Assembly: GCA_905480285.1 (NCBI GenBank)
Contig: CAJQPT010000033.1
Span: forward strand, 1-53,952
DNA: 53,952 bases
Source: an uncultured bacterium
GTDB taxonomy: Bacteria > Planctomycetota > UBA1135 > GCA-002686595
Direction: 5' to 3'
Shown: positions 49,810 to 53,952 of the stretch, in pieces
Layout: each line of letters begins with the position of its first letter
How positions within the stretch are numbered: position 1 is the stretch's first letter
Notes under the pieces: generated by a model
What the model was told of the DNA's origin: nothing
The model's database searches: none
What the model saw: only the letters and a program-made list of their open reading frames with translations
Program-made: the position numbers and the translations under genes

Positions 49810-51969
49810 CTAGCGGAAGAGAGCGTCGTCAGGGATCGCGACCTCGGCGCCGATCCCGGGCCCCGCCCAGCGGACCTCGAGGCCCGCGCCGCCGCGGGAG
49901 TTGAACCACTCCACTCTCAGAGCGTGGTACCCCGCTCGCAGAGCGATCTTGCCCGCGCGGCGGTCCATGCCGTGCAGCCCGTCGTTCTCCACAACGAGCT
50001 CTCCGTCGATGAACAGTCGGCTGCCGTCATCGGATCGCGTCGCGAAAGTGAACAGGCCATCCTCCGGCACGTTCACGAAGCCCTCGAAGGCGATGGCGCA
50101 CTGCTCGGAGCGCGTGGCGAGGCCGATGTCGAAGGTCACGGCGTCACGGGTCTCCACGGGCGCCCGACCCTCCATCTGATCAAGGGTCTGCCAGCCTCCC
50201 TCGTAGAGCTTCGCGCGCAGCCCCTGGGCAGGCGGGACGAGGAACTGGGTGGCGGCCTTCCACTCGTCGGGTCCCAGGACGCGGTAGCTGGCCTGGGCGG
50301 GGAAGGGGCTCGCGCCGCGCCCGTCGAAGGCCCGGGCGCGCAGGGTCAGCGAGCGGTCTACTCTCACGGGCCCCTCTGCAACGGGGGACTCTGCGGTCGG
50401 TTCGGAGCCGTCGAGGGTGTAGCGGGCGACCGCGCCGAGCCGGGTGGAGACAGAGACCTCCACCGGCGACACGGCCACCGCGCCGGCGGGCTCGATGGCG
50501 ACCCGGGGCGGCGAGAGGTAGAGGGACACCCGCGAGAGCGCCGGCGCCGCCTGGCTCCCGAGGATCTCCACCCGGAGCCCGGTGGTGGTCTGCTCTCCCA
50601 CCGTGAGCCCTCGGGCGGGGCCGATGGTGGTGCCAGCGCCGATGGGCTTCCACCTCCCCTCCGGACCGCGGCACAGGACCCGGAAGCGCTCGACCCGCTG
50701 ACCTAGCTGGATGGGCTCCCCCAGCCAGACCTCGTCGAACGTCACAGGGGAGGCGAGATCCCACTCGGCCCAGGCGCGCACGGGGCCCCCCGGGTCATGG
50801 TCATCGTCCACCGCCCAGAAGGTGTCACGGCCAGGGTCGAGGACCTGGCTGGCAGCGAAGCGGGCCTCGCCGCCGCGCACGTTCGAGGCCCGTGCCACGA
50901 CCCCGCCCCCCTCGGCGAGGGCGGCTAACGCGCAGCGCCCGTAGGTCGCATCGAGCACCTCACCCAGGGCGGCAAGCCGCGCCACGTCGGTGTCCGTGAT
51001 GAGCCCTCGGTCGTCGGGGGGGATGTTCAGGAGGAAGTTCCCGCCGCGCCCCACGGACGCGCGGTAAGTCTCCATGAGCACGTCCAGGCTCTTCACCCCG
51101 TCGTCGAGCCCCGCCTTCCAGAACCAGCCCGGCCGGATCGAGGTGTTGAACTCGGCTGGCACCCAGTGGGTCCCGTCCGCGTGGCCGCGGTTGAGCTCCG
51201 CGGTCTTCGAGGTCCCCACCGAGATCTCATCCCGCCGCAGGGTGGCCCAGTTGGTCTCGCCCCCGATGGCGCGTTCGTTCCCGCACCAGCGCACGTCCGG
51301 GCCGGCGTCCGAGAAGATCACCGCGTCCGGCTGGTGCTCGCGCACCGTGGCGATGTAGCGCGGCCAGTCGTAGACCTGACGCTTGCCGTTGGGCCCCTCC
51401 CCGCAGGCGCCGTCGAACCACACCTCCTTGATGGGCCCGTAGCCAGTGAGGACCTCCGTGAGCTGCGTCACGAAGTGATCGTCGTAGGCCTCGCCGGTGC
51501 CGTAGCACGCCTCGTGGCGATCCCACGGGGACAGGTACACGCCCAGCCACAGCCCCTCCGCGGCGCAGGCCTCCGAGAGGTCGGCGAGGACGTCGCCCTC
51601 ACCGCCGCGCCAGCTCGAGGACGCCACGTCGTGCTCGGTGACCGCCGAGGGCCAGAGGCAGAACCCGTCCTGGTGCTTGGCGGTGATGACCACCCCGCTC
51701 ATGCCGGCCGTCTTGAAGGCGCGCACCCACTGCCGCGCGTCCATCTCTCCAGGCTGGAAGACCTCTGGGTCCTCCTGGCCGCCGCCCCACTCGACCGCGG
51801 TGAAGGTGTTGGGCCCGAAGTGGATGAAGGCGTAGAAGCGCCGGTCATGCCAGTCGAGCTGGCGCTGGACGGGGACCGGCGCGAGCGGCGCGAGGTCAGG
51901 GGTGTCCTGAGGAGCCGCAGCGTGGACCGCGGGCGAGGTAACGAGGCAGAGGGCGCTGGAGAGGAGCAT
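49810..51969 (-). CDS. Secreted alpha-L-fucosidase (GH29) with chitobiase-like and PA14 domains
   Basis: 719 residues from ATG 51969, which begins a proper signal peptide (LLSSALCLVTSPAVHA); the GTG at 52008 is less likely. GH29 core (about 35-350): FYAFIHFGPNTFTAVEWG, GVVITAKHQDGFCLWPS, LGVYLSPWDRHE, GPIKEVWFDGACGEGPNG (nucleophile Asp in WFDG), GGNFLLNIPPDDRG. Then an F5/8-type beta region, a chitobiase-like unit (ARYTLDGSEPTAESP) and a C-terminal PA14 domain (LFTFATRSDDGSRLFIDGELVVEN, GYHALRVEWFNSRGG). Such accessory domains bind carbohydrates. Followed by the SGNH-sialidase gene. Confidence 0.93.
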   Translation of the reverse strand: MLLSSALCLVTSPAVHAAAPQDTPDLAPLAPVPVQRQLDWHDRRFYAFIHFGPNTFTAVEWGGGQEDPEVFQPGEMDARQWVRAFKTAGMSGVVITAKHQDGFCLWPSAVTEHDVASSSWRGGEGDVLADLSEACAAEGLWLGVYLSPWDRHEACYGTGEAYDDHFVTQLTEVLTGYGPIKEVWFDGACGEGPNGKRQVYDWPRYIATVREHQPDAVIFSDAGPDVRWCGNERAIGGETNWATLRRDEISVGTSKTAELNRGHADGTHWVPAEFNTSIRPGWFWKAGLDDGVKSLDVLMETYRASVGRGGNFLLNIPPDDRGLITDTDVARLAALGEVLDATYGRCALAALAEGGGVVARASNVRGGEARFAASQVLDPGRDTFWAVDDDHDPGGPVRAWAEWDLASPVTFDEVWLGEPIQLGQRVERFRVLCRGPEGRWKPIGAGTTIGPARGLTVGEQTTTGLRVEILGSQAAPALSRVSLYLSPPRVAIEPAGAVAVSPVEVSVSTRLGAVARYTLDGSEPTAESPVAEGPVRVDRSLTLRARAFDGRGASPFPAQASYRVLGPDEWKAATQFLVPPAQGLRAKLYEGGWQTLDQMEGRAPVETRDAVTFDIGLATRSEQCAIAFEGFVNVPEDGLFTFATRSDDGSRLFIDGELVVENDGLHGMDRRAGKIALRAGYHALRVEWFNSRGGAGLEVRWAGPGIGAEVAIPDDALFR

Positions 51970-51982
51970 GGAGGTGACGCCC

Positions 51983-51992
51983 AAGGTACCTT
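51983..51992. promoter_or_regulatory. Palindromic AAGGTACCTT, possible bidirectional -10
   Basis: A perfect 10-bp palindrome between the divergent fucosidase (start 51969) and deacetylase (start 52014) genes. Each strand reads TACCTT, a TANNNT -10 match, 13 bases before the fucosidase ATG and 21 bases before the deacetylase GTG. Confidence 0.4.
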
Positions 51993-52013
51993 CTGTGCTC
52001 TCCACCACGCCCT

Positions 52014-53048
52014 GTGACTCACCTCCTCGCTCCCCACCCGGCTCTCCCGGCGCCTCGCCGCGTGGCGATCCTGGCGCTGCTCCTCGCCGCCGCCTGCGCC
52101 TCGCCCGCCGCAGAGGAGGAGATCCGCCTCAACCGCGCCAGCTTCGAGCCCCTCACCGATGAGGCCCCGAAGGTGCTGGTGGTCGTCGCGCATCCCGATG
52201 ACGAGCTGGTGGCAACGGGCGCCCTCTATCTCACGGGCGCGCGACTGGGCGGCGCCTGCGACGTACTCACGATCACGGATGGCCAGGGGGGGTTCAAGTA
52301 CGCGAGCTTCGCCGAGGCGCTGCACGGCATGCCCCTCACAGAGGAGGAGGTCGGGCGCCGCGAGCTCCCCGCCATCCGGCGCGAGGAGCAGCGGCGCTCC
52401 CTGGAGCTCCTGGGAGCGCGCATGCTCGTGCGACTCCAGCAGACCGACCACCGCTACACCCAGGACCGCATGGAGGTCCTGGCAGAGGACGCGGGGGTCT
52501 GGGACCTCGCCGCCGTGCGCGCCAGCCTCGACCGGCGCCTCGCTGACGAGCGGTACGACTTCGTCGTGACCCTCGCGCCCACCGCCACCACCCACGGCCA
52601 CCACCAGGCCGCGAGCCTGCTGGCCCTCGAGGCGGTCGCGCGCATGCCCGAGGCCGATCGAGCGATCGCCCTGTGTTGCCAGGTCAAGGCGGCGGACGCC
52701 GAGGACATCGGGGTGCCGCCCGTCCTCGTCGACGCCGGAGCAGAAGGGCAGGACCTGACCGCCCTCCGCGCGACGCCGGCCCCTTTCACGGTCGACCGCA
52801 ACCAACCGTTTGGCCACCGGGACCGCCTGACCCTCAAGGCCATCGCCAGCGTCGCCATCGCCCAGCACCTCAGCCAGGGCACCATGCTGGGCTACATCGG
52901 CGCCGGGGACGTGGAGGAGTACTGGCTCTTCGACGTCTCGCCGCCCCTCGCCGCAGCGCGCGCTGCGGACTGGTTCGTCCAGCTCCAGGATCCCGCCTTC
53001 CCCGAGCGCGAGTACAGCTCGTCCGCGGGCACCAACGCCTCCCGCTGA
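52014..53048 (+). CDS. PIG-L family deacetylase, lipoprotein
   Basis: 344 residues from GTG 52014. A signal peptide ends in a lipobox-like LAAAC (Cys28). The zinc-binding PIG-L motif AHPDDE occurs at 59-64, with DRYDFVV-like and THGHHQAA (second His) blocks further on, and a late GHRDRLTLK. Family members remove N-acetyl groups from GlcNAc-containing lipids or sugars. Being lipid-anchored outside the cytoplasm fits action on envelope or imported glycans. The HGSNAT-like acyltransferase starts 10 bases downstream, so the two are almost certainly one transcript. Confidence 0.92.
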   Translation: MTHLLAPHPALPAPRRVAILALLLAAACASPAAEEEIRLNRASFEPLTDEAPKVLVVVAHPDDELVATGALYLTGARLGGACDVLTITDGQGGFKYASFAEALHGMPLTEEEVGRRELPAIRREEQRRSLELLGARMLVRLQQTDHRYTQDRMEVLAEDAGVWDLAAVRASLDRRLADERYDFVVTLAPTATTHGHHQAASLLALEAVARMPEADRAIALCCQVKAADAEDIGVPPVLVDAGAEGQDLTALRATPAPFTVDRNQPFGHRDRLTLKAIASVAIAQHLSQGTMLGYIGAGDVEEYWLFDVSPPLAAARAADWFVQLQDPAFPEREYSSSAGTNASR

Positions 53049-53058
53049 CGAACCCGCG

Positions 53059-53952
53059 ATGAACGAAGCCCCCCAAGACTCGACCGCACCGCGGCGGATC
53101 CTCTCCATCGACGCCCTCAGGGGCCTCGACATGATGATGATCCTGGGCCTCCGGGAGGTGGTGCTTGCCCTCTGCCTCGCGTTCGGACTGGGCGGCCTCC
53201 ACGACGCCCTCGACGCCCAGGCGCACCACCCCGAGTGGAACGGCTTCACCGCTTGGGACCTGATCTTCCCCCTGTTCCTGTTCCTGGCGGGGGCCTCCAT
53301 GCCCCTCTCCTTCGACCGGAGGCTGGAGCGCGGCGACACGCGGGCCACCCTCGCCCTCCACACGGCGCGCCGTGCGGCGCTGCTGGTGTTCCTGGGCGTC
53401 GTCTACAACGGGCTGCTCTCCCTCGAGCTCGAGGGCCTGCGCTACGCGAGCGTCCTCGGGCGCATCGGCCTCGCCTGGGCCGGCGCCGCCCTCGCGGTCC
53501 TCTTCCTGAGCCTCCGCGGGCAGGCCATCGCCTTCGGGCTCGTGCTCGCCGCGCACTCCGCCGCCCTGCTCCTCATCCCCGCTGCGCAGGGCCTCGACGC
53601 CCCCAGCCTCGAGCCCGGCCAGACGTTCGGGGACCTCTTCGACCGCATGACCGTGCCGGGGCGCCTCCACATGGTCGACCGGGATCCCGAGGGGCTCTTC
53701 GGGGTCCTCTCGGCCATTGGCACCGCGCTGCTCGGCTCCTTCGCGGGGCGCTGGCTCCGCCGGCAGGACGTGCCCGACCGGCGGCGGGTGGGCTGGCTTC
53801 TGGCAGCCGGCCTGCAGTGCCTGCTCCTGGGATGGCTCCTGGACGCCGCGGGACTGCCCGTGAACAAGAACCTGTGGACCGCGAGCTTCGTGCTCGTGGC
53901 GGGCGGCTGGAGCCTCGTGCTCCTCGGCCTCTTCCACCTGATCTTCGACGTG
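53059..53952 (+). CDS. HGSNAT/NagX-like membrane acyltransferase (partial, C-terminus off the window)
   Basis: 298 codons from ATG 53059 to the window edge. The start RRILSIDALRGLDMMMI and the following EWNGFTAWDLIFPLFLFLAGASMPLSF are typical of the heparan-alpha-glucosaminide N-acetyltransferase/DUF5009 family. Further hydrophobic segments (about eight so far) match its polytopic layout. Human HGSNAT moves acetyl from cytosolic acetyl-CoA across the membrane to a glucosamine amino group. Next to a deacetylase, it may re-acetylate or pre-acetylate amino sugars here; that is inferred. Confidence 0.88.
   Translation, partial: MNEAPQDSTAPRRILSIDALRGLDMMMILGLREVVLALCLAFGLGGLHDALDAQAHHPEWNGFTAWDLIFPLFLFLAGASMPLSFDRRLERGDTRATLALHTARRAALLVFLGVVYNGLLSLELEGLRYASVLGRIGLAWAGAALAVLFLSLRGQAIAFGLVLAAHSAALLLIPAAQGLDAPSLEPGQTFGDLFDRMTVPGRLHMVDRDPEGLFGVLSAIGTALLGSFAGRWLRRQDVPDRRRVGWLLAAGLQCLLLGWLLDAAGLPVNKNLWTASFVLVAGGWSLVLLGLFHLIFDV

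Overview
This is a very GC-rich (about 70% by eye), gene-dense bacterial chromosome segment with about 41 protein genes and no rRNA, tRNA, CRISPR array, insertion sequence or phage gene that I could recognise. The mix points to a Planctomycetota-like bacterium: an FHA/Ser-Thr kinase with a DLG instead of DFG motif, a GldG/DUF4340 ABC cassette, secreted sialidase and fucosidase, a Tat-exported sugar-isomerase-like protein, a PIG-L deacetylase and an HGSNAT-like acyltransferase. That assignment is an inference; no marker gene in the window proves it.

Layout. 1-3.9 kb: two divergent polytopic membrane proteins (one cut by the window edge, one ending in TPRs) and a small lipoprotein cytochrome c. 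3.9-7.5 kb (minus): saccharopine-dehydrogenase-like protein, OsmC, and an exported amidohydrolase homologue that has lost almost every expected metal-binding position. 7.6-12.8 kb: SDR oxidoreductase and a four-S1-domain protein (plus), then a CheC-like protein, panB and a large FAD protein (minus). 13.0-16.3 kb (plus): lipoprotein, a possible JmjC/cupin-like protein with an Arg/Gly-rich tail, and a methyltransferase. 16.6-20.6 kb (minus): a central-carbon operon gap-pgk-rpe-accD. 21.1-28.4 kb (plus): tilS, yggS, FHA-kinase, a purine-phosphorylase-like protein with a rewritten active site, and purN, with the last four packed end to end. 28.4-32.6 kb (minus): an mrfA/mrfB-type DNA repair helicase and exonuclease pair. 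32.9-38.3 kb (minus): ABC ATPase, permease, GldG-like and DUF4340 proteins, joined by three 4-base ATGA overlaps. 38.5-41.4 kb (plus): Tat-exported isomerase-like protein and a GAD-like decarboxylase, closed by a perfect 18-bp hairpin. 41.5-46.4 kb: a secreted lipase-like protein (minus), then a HEAT-like exported protein and a TMEM43-TerB membrane protein (plus). 46.8-54 kb: an AlkB-type hydroxylase, an SGNH-sialidase fusion, a GH29 fucosidase with PA14 (all minus), and divergently a PIG-L deacetylase and an HGSNAT-like acyltransferase that runs off the right edge.

Three themes cut across the genes. (1) A promoter-like motif of the form SCTANNNT lies 6-9 bases before several start codons that lack a Shine-Dalgarno sequence, which suggests leaderless transcripts. 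(2) Short minisatellites recur: four genes carry in-frame 15-bp units (five residues each), and others have 12-, 13- or 18-bp units. (3) Two enzyme-family members, an amidohydrolase and a purine nucleoside phosphorylase, keep the fold-level sequence pattern but have lost the catalytic residues, which suggests repurposed or regulatory proteins.

The best candidates for something undescribed are the kinase/phosphorylase-like/purN operon, the TMEM43-TerB protein with its HEAT-like neighbour, and the secreted glycan-processing cluster at the right end.
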